This document shows positions 35,826 through 48,110 of a stretch of DNA of 64,000 nt, in pieces; position 1 is the stretch's first letter; each line of letters opens with the position of its first letter. The notes under the pieces are model-generated. The model searched no databases and was not told where the DNA came from. It worked only from the letters and a program-made list of their open reading frames with translations. Origin of the DNA: Icerya purchasi (Eukaryota; Arthropoda; Insecta; Hemiptera; Monophlebidae); NCBI GenBank assembly GCA_039619475.1, contig CM077115.1, positions 41,044,944-41,108,943 of the forward strand, read 5' to 3'. Position numbers and translations under genes: made by a program.

Positions 35826-36773
35826 GATAGAAAGTTTCGCGTTTCTCACGAGGAGGCAAAATCAAACTTCTACGGGATACAGGCGGGTGTGCCTCAGGGT
35901 AGCGTACTCGGGCATCTACTCTACCTTTTTTTCACGTCCGATGTACCAAAAATTGAAGGTACTACACTCGCCATGTATGCGGATGATACGGCAATTCTTG
36001 CGGTCGTTAACACACAAATTGAAGCGAACCTCATCTCGCAACGTACACTAGACAAGACAGTCATGTGGATGAAGAACTGGAAAATCAAACTTATTCACGT
36101 TATGTATGGCTTGCGTCCAATAAATATGCATCTTGATGTCTACATCAACAGTAAGCAAGTGCCAATATCTGCATCAGCTAAATATTTAGGAATGCACCTA
36201 GATGCAAAATTAACCTGGCAGACACATATTAAAGCTAAGCGTGACCAGGTTAACGCCAGAATTCGTCAGCTGTACTGGTTACTAGGACGACATTCAAAGC
36301 TGAGTCTATACCATAAGAGGCTCATTTATCTAACACCATCATTAAGCCTATTTGGACATATGGTTTGCAGTTGTAGGGATGATGTTCTGCACCATTCAAC
36401 CGTGCCATCATCCAAAAGTCGCAGAATAAAATCATACGGCCGATAACTGGAGCGAGATAGTTTCAGCGCAACGACGATTTACATCGGCACTTGGAAGAAA
36501 GTGGACAACGCCAATAAATGAATCTGCATTTATGCATGATCTGCAGGTCCATGGAAATACAGAAGCGCAGCAGTTGCTGAATACTGCACTTCTAAAACGT
36601 AGGCTTAAGCGTTTAAAGCCATCATGTGATTTATTATGAACTTAAATAATTTGATAGAGCGTACCAGTGGGATACGTCTCTTCAACGAGTAATTTGTGTA
36701 AAAGAAAACACTTATCCTTATCACTTATTTAAGATTATTCTTAAGGTTGTAATATAATTTAATTTAAAAAAAA
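35826..36773 (+). mobile_element. Jockey-type LINE, RT C-terminal half with A tail
   Basis: Starts mid-RT with KFRVSHEEAKSNFYGIQAG, then PQGSVLGHLLYLFFTSDVPK and LAMYADDTAILAVV (catalytic YADD at about 35972), VPISASAKYLGMHLDAKLTW and YWLLGRHSKLSLYHKRL. The frame breaks near 36330; after it AIIQKSQNKIIRPITGA and a HGNTEAAQLLNTALLKRR-like tail are readable. It ends in a short A run at 36765-36772. It is truncated at the 5' end and frameshifted, but among the better preserved elements here. Confidence 0.88.
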
Positions 36774-38000
36774 TCTAATGCGTTTGTCAACGAGGACATA
36801 AGAAACGAGAATAAGGAGAAAATAATGCTATATTCTTAAACGTTTAAGGATAGAGGATAAAAATAATTCAAGGGCAGGAATAATAGAAGCAAAAGGAAAT
36901 GAGTGAATGTAAGAAACTCTCTTAAGGGGAGTAGGAATACCGAGTAATAGAAGAGCGCAGAAGGTGTTTAGCTGAGAAGACTACGCATTTAAACAAAACA
37001 TGATATCAAGGTCACGAGGAAAGTAATTAGAAGAGATATGAAAAGAACAAAATGGAGTAGAAGTAGATGAAAACCGTGAAAATGATACGGGAAAGAGACT
37101 GACTGTGGTTAAAGTGAAGCAGAGATTGTAGAGTATTTAAGAGAGGCAAAGCAGCAAGAAAACTATGGATGAGGAAGGAGAGATGGCTGGATATAGAGAA
37201 ATAAAAGGAGGCCGGATTAGAAAATGAAGAAGAATAGGAGTTGAGCCATAGTTTGGAATGAGTCTAATTAAGAAAGGAAGAGCAATATAGTGAGCAGGTG
37301 CCTAAAAATCTGCTACTGGAAATGAAAGAACAGGCTAAGGGATCCACCACCTGCCCAAATGACTAAGAATCCACAAAAGATCGATCTCGATCGAGTGAAG
37401 AAGGAAAAGATCATGAATGAAGGAACGTACGAGAAGTATTACATAATCGGAAGAGGAAGCAGAAAGGTTTGATAGCCTGTAAAGTACTTTTGGAATTCGG
37501 GATTATGAGCACTTTGCGGGAAACTAATTAATGAGAAAACAAAGACGACAGCACGTAGAATAGCAATAGATGCCGCATAGAAAATTAAGCGAAAGGAAGG
37601 AAGTTCAAAAGAACCAGAATTTAATTTAGGGCAGGACAAAAAGAGGCAGAACCATCAGTATAGGTAGAGTGGTGTGTGTAAGAGAAAGAGAACTTAAAGC
37701 ACTGGAAAATTCAATTCTGGCGACATGTTGACGGATGGATTTAGAAGAGAGCCGTAAAGAAAGATATTTAACAGGATGAAGATAATTAGAAAAGATAAAA
37801 GAGAAATAAGGAAGTTTTTCATGGATATAAATAAATGGAGAAAATTGAAGAAAACGAACAGAAATATAAGGGGAGATAAAATTGGAGTTTTATTAGAGGT
37901 AAAGCGCCACTTGTGAAGGATAGAGAAGTGAGAAGAAATAAGTGAAGAGAAATAAATAGGCAGGCGTTTAATCAAAAAGCGATAACACATTTACATGGGT
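36774..38000 (-). mobile_element. LINE-F copy g, minus strand, strongly degraded
   Basis: Begins on plus as TTTGTCAACGAGGACATAAG, the reverse complement of the family 3' end, abutting the A tail of the jockey copy. It runs through purine-rich sequence to about 38000. Minus-strand frames retain IDLLWILSHL-like remnants near 37320-37370 and PEFQKYFTGYQTFLLPLP at 37500-37450. No intact frame remains. Confidence 0.55.
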
Positions 38001-38746
38001 CAAATTCTGCTGCAATTTAAGTCTGAATGTTATAATATTTTATATAGAATACAAATTACGTTTGAGCCATGTTTACATTAATTTTATTATTATTTAATAC
38101 AAGAAAGGTAGTTTATGCACGCTGATAAATACACACATGTAGAAAGGCTCTCACTTACACGCTAACATATACATTTCTTATACGGAAGCCTATCTTTATA
38201 TATAAACCCATTGCAAGCAAGCATATACATTCATACCATTACACGCAACTATATTAATGTAATTAATTATAATGAAATAATTTTCAGATAAATGTAGAGC
38301 TTTGTAAAATTAAATATAATTACGATATTACGAATGATTTAATTGACAGCGCTGCTGCATTTCACTCAAATTACCGCAAAATAATAATCATACGAATTAA
38401 TAACACTGAGAATAAAAATATTAATAAGTGTCAAAACTAATTTATACAATAGGATGTAATCACATTTTCACACTATGGTTATTTATGTGTGAAATATAAT
38501 TATGCATGCAACTGATAGTTAGCTTAATCTTACGTACCGAAGACAAAATATATATACTACCAAATCGATGAACAATTTAATTTAGAGGGTATTTTTGGCA
38601 TTTTTGGCTTATGCCTACGGAAGTATGTATTGAAAATTACATTAATAGTTAATCACACGCATAATTCTCATTAATGATGTAAATGATTTCATCAATAAAA
38701 TTTCTTTTATTATAAATAGCAATACCAAAATAATAATTCTAATTAA
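38001..38746. other. AT-rich DNA, nothing recognised
   Basis: No ORF, repeat relative or structural signal noted. Confidence 0.5.
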
Positions 38747-39551
38747 TCCCATCAAAAACATTAATTTTAAAAGTAGGAGCCAAGTTCAATGTTAAGAATA
38801 TTATGCGTGGTTGTCGACTTGGCCGACAAAAGAATTGAGATCTAATGGGTGCCAAGTTCTGTAGATAATCCCCTGAAATTTATTTATAAGAACATACAAA
38901 ATTCTAAAATTAAAACATAATTCCTTGTTTTTTTCCTAGACAACAATGTTTTCCATTTAAAAATATATAATATCTTACATTTGAACAGTCGAATTATTTA
39001 CAGAAAGCGGGTTAATTTAGCATAAATTAAAGCTCATGATTTCACTTGGCTAGTTTTTACCAGCAAACCGAATTTTTAGAAGATTAAGATAGGTTGACCT
39101 TACAATATAAAAACAGTATGACAAAAATAAATATATTTAACAATGAGTTTAAATAATAAATACAGTGATAAAAACAGTAACTTGCGCATAACATAAAGAA
39201 GATAAGTTGATTAGCCAAATACATATAAGATAACGTGTACGTGGAAACTAGCCAAGTGAAATCGTTAGAATTTATCCTAAATTAATCTGCTTTGTGTAAA
39301 TAATTCGACTGTTCAAATGTAAGATATTATATATTTTTAAATGGAAAACATTGTTGTCTATGAAAAAAACAAGGAATTATGTTTTAATTTTAGAATTTTG
39401 TATGTTCTTATAAATAAATTTCAGGGGATTATCTACAGAACTTGGCACCCATTTAGATCTCAATTCTTTTGTCGGCCAGGTCGACAACCACACATAATAT
39501 TCTTAACATTGAACTTGGCTCCTACTTTTAAAATTAATGTTTTTGATGGGA
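38747..39551. mobile_element. Foldback element with ~310-bp inverted arms
   Basis: The left arm 38747-39056 and right arm 39245-39551 are near-perfect reverse complements (outer ends TCCCATCAAAAACATTAATT and its complement; inner ends GATTTCACTTGGCTAGTTT). The 188-base spacer 39057-39244 is AT-rich with no ORF. The arms are rich in matching features (GTTGTCGACTTGGCCGACAA near 38811). Length and architecture fit a foldback or long-TIR non-autonomous DNA transposon, or an inverted duplication. I could not find a clear target-site duplication. Confidence 0.85.
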
Positions 39552-39571
39552 TGTCATTACTTTTTGTAAAA

Positions 39572-39790
39572 GAATTATTATTATTATTCATTCAGATTCA
39601 AATTCAAATCGTTTATTCTTCAAAATAGGCTTACAAAGTGAGCACTTTTTGAAAGTCAAGTTATCGAGTCCGTATGTTTCCTCCCTTTAGAACTACCAAC
39701 ACTTCGGACCACCTGTATGGTTGAGGGGAAGAAGCGGTAAAAAACCCTTACTGCAGTACACAGGGCCCTACAAATATGTCATATTATTTT
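39572..39790 (-). mobile_element. LINE 3' end (CR1/L2/Daphne-like)
   Basis: On the minus strand it reads ...CCGCTTCTTCCCCTCAACCA upstream of AAATAAACGATTTGAATTTG and an (AAT)n tail (ATT on plus, 39572-39587). The GGAAGAAGCGGTAAAAAACC block and the AATAAACGATTTGAATTTGA tail resemble a widespread insect LINE 3' region. The coding part is missing. Confidence 0.5.
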
Positions 39791-40715
39791 CATCTCTTCC
39801 TTTAACAAGTATGTCAAAATGAGTATACAATGTTCATTTCCTGTGCTGTGCTGGAATCGCATTGCTCCATAATCTATGTTTATCATATTAAGCTATTTTA
39901 TAATGAGCTTTGTCAAGCATGCTTCACGGTAATTTTAAATTTATTTTCCGGTAGGTCACAAGTATCTCGATTGGAATTTTATTATAAAAACGCGCACAAA
40001 GCCTTAAAGTGCGCTAGTTATTAATAAAAATCGATTGCTTGGAAAATATTTCAAATTGTAAAAATTCACACTGTTTTCTGATTTTTTTCTTTGTATACAC
40101 ACAATTGCCTAGGCTGGACGCCTAATTTTCAAGGTCACCTGGAAGTGGGTTAGGTTTTTGATCTCTATGTATCAGTCAGTGATGAAAATGCCGATTTTTG
40201 GACGTTCGTTTGAGATCTGTTTATGAAATTTGGGGTTCTAGTTAATCTAAGAGGGGTTTTAATAAATAAACCAAATTTCATGTGTTTATGTTTAATTAAA
40301 TATCGAGTTATTAAGGGGTTAACTCCAAATGGTTCGTGTAATATAACACACGGCTGCTGCGTCGGCGCCAGTTCCTTTTTCTTGGCTTGAACTTGGCTTG
40401 ACACGCTGTCGTGCGTATAAATAATATAATTAACGGTGTACACGCTAGTAATAAAATTAATGATTATAATTAACCTATAGAAGGAAATTTAATTGAAGCT
40501 GTTATCTTTTAAAGAGGTTGCAAGTTGCAACAATTCTAGATAAATAGCATAAAGTATTTCACTGATTATTCGCTAATATTATAACTTTAAATAGCTAAAG
40601 TCATTAAAAGATCAATGATGTATTTTAATTATTTATTTGTTGTTTTATAGATCTGCATTCATACACACACACACACATATACAACATGTATATATATATT
40701 CTTTTATTTTATTTT

Positions 40716-40746
<31 letters not shown>

Positions 40747-42474
40747 TTTATTTTATTATTAATTTTTTTTTAAATTTTTAAATACAATTTTCTTTAATGA
40801 AAAAATATTTTAGAGCATATAAAACATCTATTATTTAACTGTATTATTGTGGAAGACCACACATACGTTAGAATTGCAATTTACACGAGCTAATCTCGTC
40901 ATTCTATTCAGGTATTGCCCGCGAGATAAAATGCATGTGTACAATATTGCCACAAAATCTGTTTAGCCGCGATTTATAGCTTTTTAAATTTGATCAGTTA
41001 TCATCATCGTTGCCAAATATTATTTCGACAATTCAGAACACCACCGAAATGCACGTGTATCAATATGAAAAAAACATTATATTCCTTTTTCGTATTACTC
41101 TGCCGATGTAAGAATAGCGCATATTCATTAACATGCATTAGCTCACATAAGCGTATTTATTATATGTACATGAGAGAATGAAAGAGGTAGCGTGTGTACA
41201 CGCTAATAGTAATGGTAAGGTTGATAATGAAAACTTTATGTAATTAACTATGGCGCATTCTTAATGATGCTGAAAGAATCACGAGAAAATAATCTGTATA
41301 CAGATGGTCCGAAAATAAATAAGGTACAAATCCATTTCGTAAGAGTTCATCACAATGCGTGCCGGCAATTTAAGCTAACGCGGCGTAATATTTACTGATT
41401 AGATAACGTTAACAATTGTTCAAATTTTCTTATCAAATTTTCGGCCATTTTCAATTAGTTCGCAGTCTGCCCCTTTCGGCGAATAGGATTTTCTTCAATA
41501 CTACAATCGACAATCAATCATCGAAACGAACGCGTACCATTTAAGTAAACTTCTCGATACTAAATCGTTCGATTTGAAGCTTTTTAAGTAGATCGCGGCG
41601 GGTGATTTAGAATTTCTTCCCGCGTATTTGTAAATCTAATGCATTTCAATATAACCTCAAATAAACTCTTCTACAGGTAGTAAATTTCGCGTTTAAAAAA
41701 AAGTAAAATACGTAAGACAAACTGCTGAAATATTATTTTGCCTGTAAAATGTGTAGCCTTTTTTAGGATTCCCCGTTGTAAAGTGTACACATTGCATGTG
41801 TATAAAATAAATAAAAAAAAAAAAAGTAAATAAAATATAACTAGATTAAATAGTATCGAAAAAGAATAAAGGTCGAGCGGAATGTGTTATGTGTGTGAAT
41901 GGGAATCAGTTGCCGACTGCGGGTGTTTACAGAGCTCGATGTCGCCTTTAAGGGATGCGTGCGTGATGATTGCTCATCAAACGACACTGATTGGCACATC
42001 GAACGCGGCGGAGGAGACTTAGCGGAAGAAATCAGGATTAGAAATTTCGCAAAGGAGGATGCGATCAGGGAGTCGGTTAGAATCAGTTAGAGTTTGCAAT
42101 TGGTCAATGATAGATCTCCAGTAAAGGAAGAGGGCCTCAGGTTAAGATCGAATTCGTGATACTCATAGCAGTCGTCCAAAGTTACCGACCGTTTCATTTT
42201 GTTGTTCTCGGAAGGCAATAGTTTAAATAAGCAAAAGTCCGCTAAATTAAAATTCGTACAATAATTAAGAATATTGCGTCTTCTCTCCGCGTTCGCCACC
42301 AATCCAGGGCAGAATTTCCTACACACGCCTGCCTATCATCAAGGACCATCACAACAACCCGCAATCGTCGCAGTGATATGTAGAAATCATATCGATCGTT
42401 CCAGAAAGATCGGCATAGGTTTAAACAATATACTCGTACATTAAAAATAATCACTTTTTCACTAATTTTAATAA
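39791..42474. other. Intergenic DNA with simple repeats and a GC-richer part
   Basis: CA repeat near 40663-40677 and TTTA repeat near 40705-40745. The portion 41330-42440 has higher G+C and CpG, with an unassigned plus ORF at 41899-42090 and minus ORFs at 42087-42454. None is recognisable. Confidence 0.4.
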
Positions 42475-42512
42475 CAATAATAATAATAATAAGAAGAAGA
42501 AGAAGAAGAAGA
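42475..42512. repeat. (AAT)n-(AAG)n compound microsatellite
   Basis: Six AAT units run directly into about seven AAG units. Confidence 0.9.
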
Positions 42513-44321
42513 AAATTTAAATAAATTTTAAATTTAAATCCACGAGCTCGTTAGGAACTTGTGGTTGGTATCCCTGTGGGCTAAAACTAAATTAACAATA
42601 CCGTTACACGGTACACATATAATGTACGGGGAATCCTAATAATGAGATGGTTCAGAAACGACAAAAATATCAAATTAAAATATGCAATAGCTCAACAAAC
42701 GATCTGACACTTATAAAAACTTCAAATAGGATCATAAATTCTAATTAAAATTCTCTTTAAAACCATATCTGTAATTTCAAGCTATTACCCTGGGCGGAAA
42801 AAAAACGAAAAAACCATATCAAGGATATATGTAATATGGAATAAAAAACGACCTCAAAAATCACCCTTAAAAAATTCATACTTTAAAAATGGAATTCAAA
42901 ATATAAAATAAAACGCGAAAACTCCTTCATGAAATCAAAAAAATTACGGTTAAAATATTATTTACCCCCCCCCCCGGACCAAAAAAAAGAAAAAAGAAAA
43001 AAAAAAGGATGTTCACGTATGAGGAAATCATATCTCAAACACATATATGCATAAAGGACCGCTTTATCGGTATAGCCGAGCTACAAAAAGCTCGAAATTT
43101 TTGAAAAACATTAATTTTTTCTTCCATGCACGTGTTATGTCGCTGGAAAGGTCGTTGAAACCGTATTTTATTTTTTTAACGAAACTTTCAAAGTTTGAAA
43201 AACGACTTTATATAAGAATAGAATGCTAAGTAAAAAATACAGACTTAAAATCAGATTTCTTTGTTTTGAATTTAGTACTACATATATAAACATAAATATT
43301 ACAGTTATCTTTAGGTGTTAACCTATGCGGAATCCTCATCGCATGAAACATCATGCTTGATTGAACTTGTTTTTCATTCAGTTACTGGGAAATTTCCTAT
43401 TAATTGGAAAGAGCAATTTTTTTTTTCGGTGCGGACAATTTTCGACAAAAAAAAAGTATATAAAAACGAAAGAAAAGAAAGTGCATTTTAAAACACTGAA
43501 CCCTCTTTAATATTTAAATAGCATAAAGTATGTGAGAGAGAGAGAGAGAGAGAGAGAAAGAATTTCGTCTTAATCATTTCAACTACGTCGTGTAGCTAAA
43601 GTAAGTTCCGTTTTTTTTGTATTTTTCTTTCTTTTAAAACTAATTTTTTAACTTAAAATCATCTCGTTGTATCAGTTTTATTCGTCTTTCAAACTAATAA
43701 ATATAGATCGGCTGTTTTCAAATAGTTCTCTGTTTTCATAGATCGTTTAAAAAATCGCTTTCTCTTATGAAAAATAGTAATTTTCATTTATTGCGTTGTT
43801 GCGACCAAAATTTTCAGACTTAATCTAGAAAATAATTTCCCATTTTAATTAAAGATTACACCTACACATTCTCTCCTTCTTCATCGGAGGCGGCGGGAAA
43901 AAGACAAATCACATTTCTATCGATTTAAATATTGTAATTCTGCTCAATTAGTGAATGATAAACTAATTCGGCGCTGATTCCTAAAATTTTTCTTGTTCAG
44001 CTATCCTTCTGCTTTTTTCCCCGGTATTATTGGTTTGTTATTTGTCAGACCATGGAATAAGGTAAAAAGTGGCGACATTAATACAGACTAGTGAAGGCTT
44101 AATATCGTCCCTGGTAAACAGTGATTTTTGGGCATTATCAAATGCTAAATAGGAGGCAAAAGTAATGCACACGCTCGCTGTAGGTGCTCTAGTCGAAACA
44201 AAGACTGTCATGATATATACACCACAATGTTGCCTGCAGTATCTAGGACACGTCAGTAGGGTTTGTTCGAACATTGGTAACGGTTATATGTGAATAAATT
44301 CGTGAAATCGTAACTTTGCGA
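42513..44321. other. AT-rich DNA with C and GA tracts
   Basis: A C run lies at 42965-42975, followed by A-rich sequence, and a GA microsatellite at 43534-43557. The sequence 42640-43250 has a repeat-like texture but no relative was recognised. Unremarkable otherwise. Confidence 0.5.
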
Positions 44322-45236
44322 GGTCGTACGCATACAGATATTTATAATTCGCTGCGAGAAGTGTGCGGTGATAATTCTTTAAATCGTCCGCAATTTCGAG
44401 ATGGCCCACAAAATGCAAAGGCGGTCAGGATTCTAAATCGCGAATATCTGTAGACTCGACGAACGCATCAACACTGTGGGCACGATTAACGACGAATGAC
44501 GTTGGGAGAGATTGCGCGACAAGCAAATCCATCGGAATCGTCAGTACAACGCATAATGCCAGACTTGTTAAAGAAGAAGAAAATCTGTGCACGCTGGATT
44601 TCACACTGCTTACATTCGGATCAACGTGATAGACGAGTCGAAGTAGCGACGCAGCCACTCGCCCCTATATCGCAATGAAGGGGAATCGTTTTTAAAACGT
44701 ATAAAGTGGCTATTGGCGAGTCTTGGATCTGCGATATTGAACTAGAATTGAAATCTCAGTCGATGTAGTGGAAGGGAACTCGTGGCGTATGAAATTCCGT
44801 CGCCAACAGCCAAATGGTGATTATGGTGTATGATTGGGAGGATTTATTGGTGTGTGATTGTGTTGATACACTCACTACTATCGACGGTAGTAGGAACGCG
44901 TTTTTGTTACGTAAAAAATTACCGGTGGGTGTCATAATTTTACACGACAATACGCGACCACAAATGCACTCTTTCATTTCGACTGTCTTCACCGAATACG
45001 GCCGGGAAACGTTATCGACTCCGGCCTATTCATCTGATATGAGTTCGCCTGACTACGATCCATTCCAAAAAGAACTTCGTTTTCCAGTCTTGACCGCGCT
45101 AAACGAAGCTGCGAGTCTACGCATTCGACAGCTCGAATCTGCAGAGCTCCTTCCCGAGCGCTAGGAACGCGTTATTGAAGCTGGGACGGAGTATATCGAA
45201 AGAATTAAAAATTATAAGAAGTATTGTACATTATAA
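44322..45236 (+). pseudogene. mariner-type transposase pseudogene
   Basis: Cut-and-paste DNA transposase remnant of the Tc1/mariner superfamily. The N-terminal DNA-binding region is recognisable (THTDIYNSLREVCGDNSLN near 44335-44390). A second helix-turn-helix follows at 44496-44600 (MTLGEIARQANPSESSVQRI, KKICARWISH). After a deletion of the first catalytic region, the C-terminal part at 44814-45164 has VYDWEDLLVCDCVDT, then IILHDNTRPQ and YSSDMSSPDYDPF. The spacing between the HDN aspartate and the PDYD aspartate is 34 residues, as in mariner D,D34D. A final VIEAGTEYIE reaches a stop at 45234-45236. Frameshifts and stops separate the blocks, so it is inactive. Terminal inverted repeats were not identified. 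Confidence 0.88.
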
Positions 45237-45474
45237 TTTTGGTCCAAATCCTCGTAAGTATACATTCAGTCGGTATTATTAAACGCCATTAGGTACAGGT
45301 GTTTTTTTCGTTCGGGTAGGATCCGGTTCGAATTCCGCTGTCTCACTTTGGAAATTTGAATAAAAATTTCACTTACACCACCGGGTTAATATACACAGCC
45401 GCCCCTACAACAACAAATTAACAAATTTTGTTATTTCATGTTTTTTTGTTTTTTTTTTAAATTTACTATTATTT
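45237..45474. other. Short intergenic stretch
   Basis: No feature recognised; it may include the eroded 3' flank of the mariner. Confidence 0.4.
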
Positions 45475-45715
45475 CCTTGTATGCAGCTTCCTACCATGGC
45501 TGAATGTTCCTCTCTCTACTCGTCCTTGCATTCATTAATGAGTCTTCCTACTCATTCTCTCCTTTCCTTCTCCTTCTGTTATACCGGCTCTTCTAACCGT
45601 TCTATCTGCGATCTTTAATCATGTAACTATTTAATTACAATTTCCTTTTCTTCTTCGGTTCTTGGGGTAGTGTCCATATCGACAAACCCCCCAAAAAAAT
45701 AAAAATAAAAAAAAA
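45475..45715 (+). mobile_element. LINE-F copy h, 3' end
   Basis: Pyrimidine-rich: CCTTTCCTTCTCCTTCTGTT, TCTATCTGCGATCTTTAATC, ending TATCGACAAACCCCCC-(A)n. The order matches copy a at 19900-20103. Confidence 0.65.
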
Positions 45716-46361
45716 GCTGGTCACGTGTGTACCATTTTTTAGTTTTCAGTTCCTATTACACTATATCAAAATTGATAAACTCGAAAAAAAGTGCACTGTC
45801 GAGTTATTTTGTGCTTATTGTTCGTAACTGTGGTAGTATTATTATGTTGTATGACTTTATTGCCTCGCCAAAATGATATCTAATTGTAAAACCTATATTC
45901 TTAGATAGGAAATAACAAAATGTTTAATTTGATATTTATAACCCAAACTAATTGTAAACTGTAACGTCACCTATTTTGTTTTTAAAATACCCTCTATTAA
46001 TTTTAGTTTTCAACTTTGTTAAAGTTTACATAAATTGATGGTCGAATTTTTTCCTCCTTCCTTTTAAAATCCTCATAAATTAAATTCTTAGTTTCATCAT
46101 TTTTTTTTTTCTGAACTATCAGCACACGGTGTTTCCAAGGTTTCTCTAACTTTTTTTGTTCATTCGATGGTTAACTATCTCTGACAATACACGTTCTACA
46201 TATGCGGCTTTGTAGGATGTTTCCCCTGCGATTTAATTATTTTGGATTTCGAAAATGATTTTGTATTTATTCAAATATTTTAATAAAATGACCGGCCATG
46301 TTATCGTACAAGAATTTAAAAAATATAATTTAAACGACGCAAGTATATATATATATATATA
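45716..46361. other. AT-rich DNA, nothing recognised
   Basis: Ends in a TA tract at 46345-46361, directly before the CAAGGGCGTC terminus. Confidence 0.5.
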
Positions 46362-46655
46362 CAAGGGCGTCGTCAGCCGATGAGTCAGGGGAGGGCAAGA
46401 TGAGTTGTCAGCCGCCGGGGGGGGGCAATATGATAGAAAGAGAGTATGAGTTATAGGAAAAATATAATTTATAAGTTGTAAAGGCTTAATATTTGATTAA
46501 ACAAGAATAAAATCTTAATTAAAACATAATTTTCGTGAGTTTCTGGAAAATTTTCCATGATTACGCGCCCATGAATACTCATCATGGTCAGTTGATTAAA
46601 AAGTTTCAAGGCTCCAGGGGGGCAACTGTCCCCTGCCCCCCGCTGGTAATGTTAA
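46362..46655. mobile_element. Candidate hAT-like MITE
   Basis: Left end CAAGGGCGTCGTCAGCCG followed by a G-run block (46378-46430). Right end is a matching C-rich block, GGGGGGCAACTGTCCCCTGC and CCCCCCGCTGG (46615-46650). The left end and the complement of the right end share the GGGCGTC.(C)AGC.GGGGG layout of short hAT-type terminal inverted repeats. The right terminus appears eroded, and no transposase or clear 8-bp duplication was found. Confidence 0.4.
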
Positions 46656-47342
46656 ATGACAATTCACGCAATAATGATTCTCGACATTAGTGTATTAAAA
46701 TATAAAAAACACGAAAAATGTTTAAAATTCTGAATAATCAATTTCTATATAAATCATTATCCGAGTAAAGTAAAGAATTGTTTTTTAACTTAATTATACA
46801 CGTTATCCATATCTTGGTGCTTTTTTTTTTTTTTTGTTTTGTTTAAAATTATTTCAGAGCTATTTTGAAATTATTATGCAGTTTTAGACTAGCTGCACCA
46901 TTTTTTACTGCTTCCGTATCGTCAGTTTTTTAATAATTTTTTTTTTGTGTATCTTTTTACAACGCTACACCTTTCGTTTTTCAATTAATTATATTTTCTA
47001 GTTTCACCTTCTTTTCCATTTAATCTTTTTAATGTACATCGGTACATACAACGTCAGCATACTGAGGACAAACTTGCAGAACTTGAAGAAGAGCTAAGTA
47101 AAATAAATTGAAGCACATACTGGATTTGAGTGAAATTCGACGGATCGGTGAAAACACTATAAAATTACGAACGCAATCAGCATTATAAGGGGCGGGACAA
47201 AGATCATTCAAACGGTATAGGATTCTTAGTAAACAAACGATGCAGTGATAAAAAATTTAAATGTTGCAGCCTAACAGATAGAATCACACACGCATATATA
47301 TGTACATATATATCTATTATATAAAGCTGCAAGAAAAAAAAT
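46656..47342. other. AT-rich DNA, nothing recognised
   Basis: No motif or repeat recognised before the satellite begins. Confidence 0.5.
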
Positions 47343-48110
47343 CGTACAGACCGTTCCATAGTAACGGGAGAATTACTTTTTTTTTTTCAATCGACGTATT
47401 TTCTTCGTCAGATCATAAGAAAATTACAAGACCTTAAAATTTTAAAATTAAAGGCCCCAAACATCAAAAAATGTAAAAATCAAGTTTTAAGAAAAAATTT
47501 TTAAAAAAATTCCACAGCCGGTTCTATATGAGTTATGGTATTACATTTCTTTTTAACCTGCACACTAAGGTTTTCAGAATACAGGAAAAATATAAAATTC
47601 GAAAAATTTTGAGATTTAGGAACCAAAATTTGTGAAAATACACGCTTAAAAACCCCGGAAATTAAAAAAAAGTCCACAGCCTTTTCCATGGTAACTGGAA
47701 GGTCACTCTGTTTTTAAATGATGCATTTCAATCGCTAGAATATAGAAGAAATACGAAACCTCAAAAATTTTGAAGTCAAAGGATTCAAATTTTGAATAAT
47801 CTGAAAATTAAGTTTTGAGCAAAAAATTTAAAAAAGAATTCCACAGCCGGTTCTATATGGTATTGATTTTCATTTTAACTTGCATACTGAGGTCTCCAGA
47901 ATACTGGAAAAATAAGAAATTCGAAAAATTTTGATATTTAGGGACCAAAATTTGGGAAGATACGCGCTGAATGAGGTAAGACTGAAAACTAAAAAAAAGT
48001 CCGTAGCCCTTTCCATATCGTAGCTGGAGGGTCATTCCCTGTTTTAAATAATGTAATAGAATCGCTAGAATAACATATATGGAAAATATGGGACAAAATT
48101 TAAAAGTTAA
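47343..48110 (+). repeat. Satellite-like array of ~164-bp monomers, two alternating types
   Basis: Five monomers start at about 47343, 47511, 47673, 47840 and 48000. Type A carries TTCCATGGTAACTGGAAGGT followed by a T-rich block; type B carries CCACAGCCGGTTCTATATG followed by TTAACCTGCACACTAAGG-type sequence. Like types recur every ~328 bases (CCACAGCCGG at 47512 and 47841), so the array is a dimeric higher-order repeat, A-B-A-B-A. Confidence 0.8.

Noticed and set aside
41899..42454. GC-richer ORFs on both strands as possible host exons
   Set aside because: No family, no convincing donor and acceptor pair, and the strands conflict; left as unassigned DNA.
44425..44992. Minus-strand ORFs across the mariner
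   Set aside because: They are antisense shadows of the transposase coding strand.
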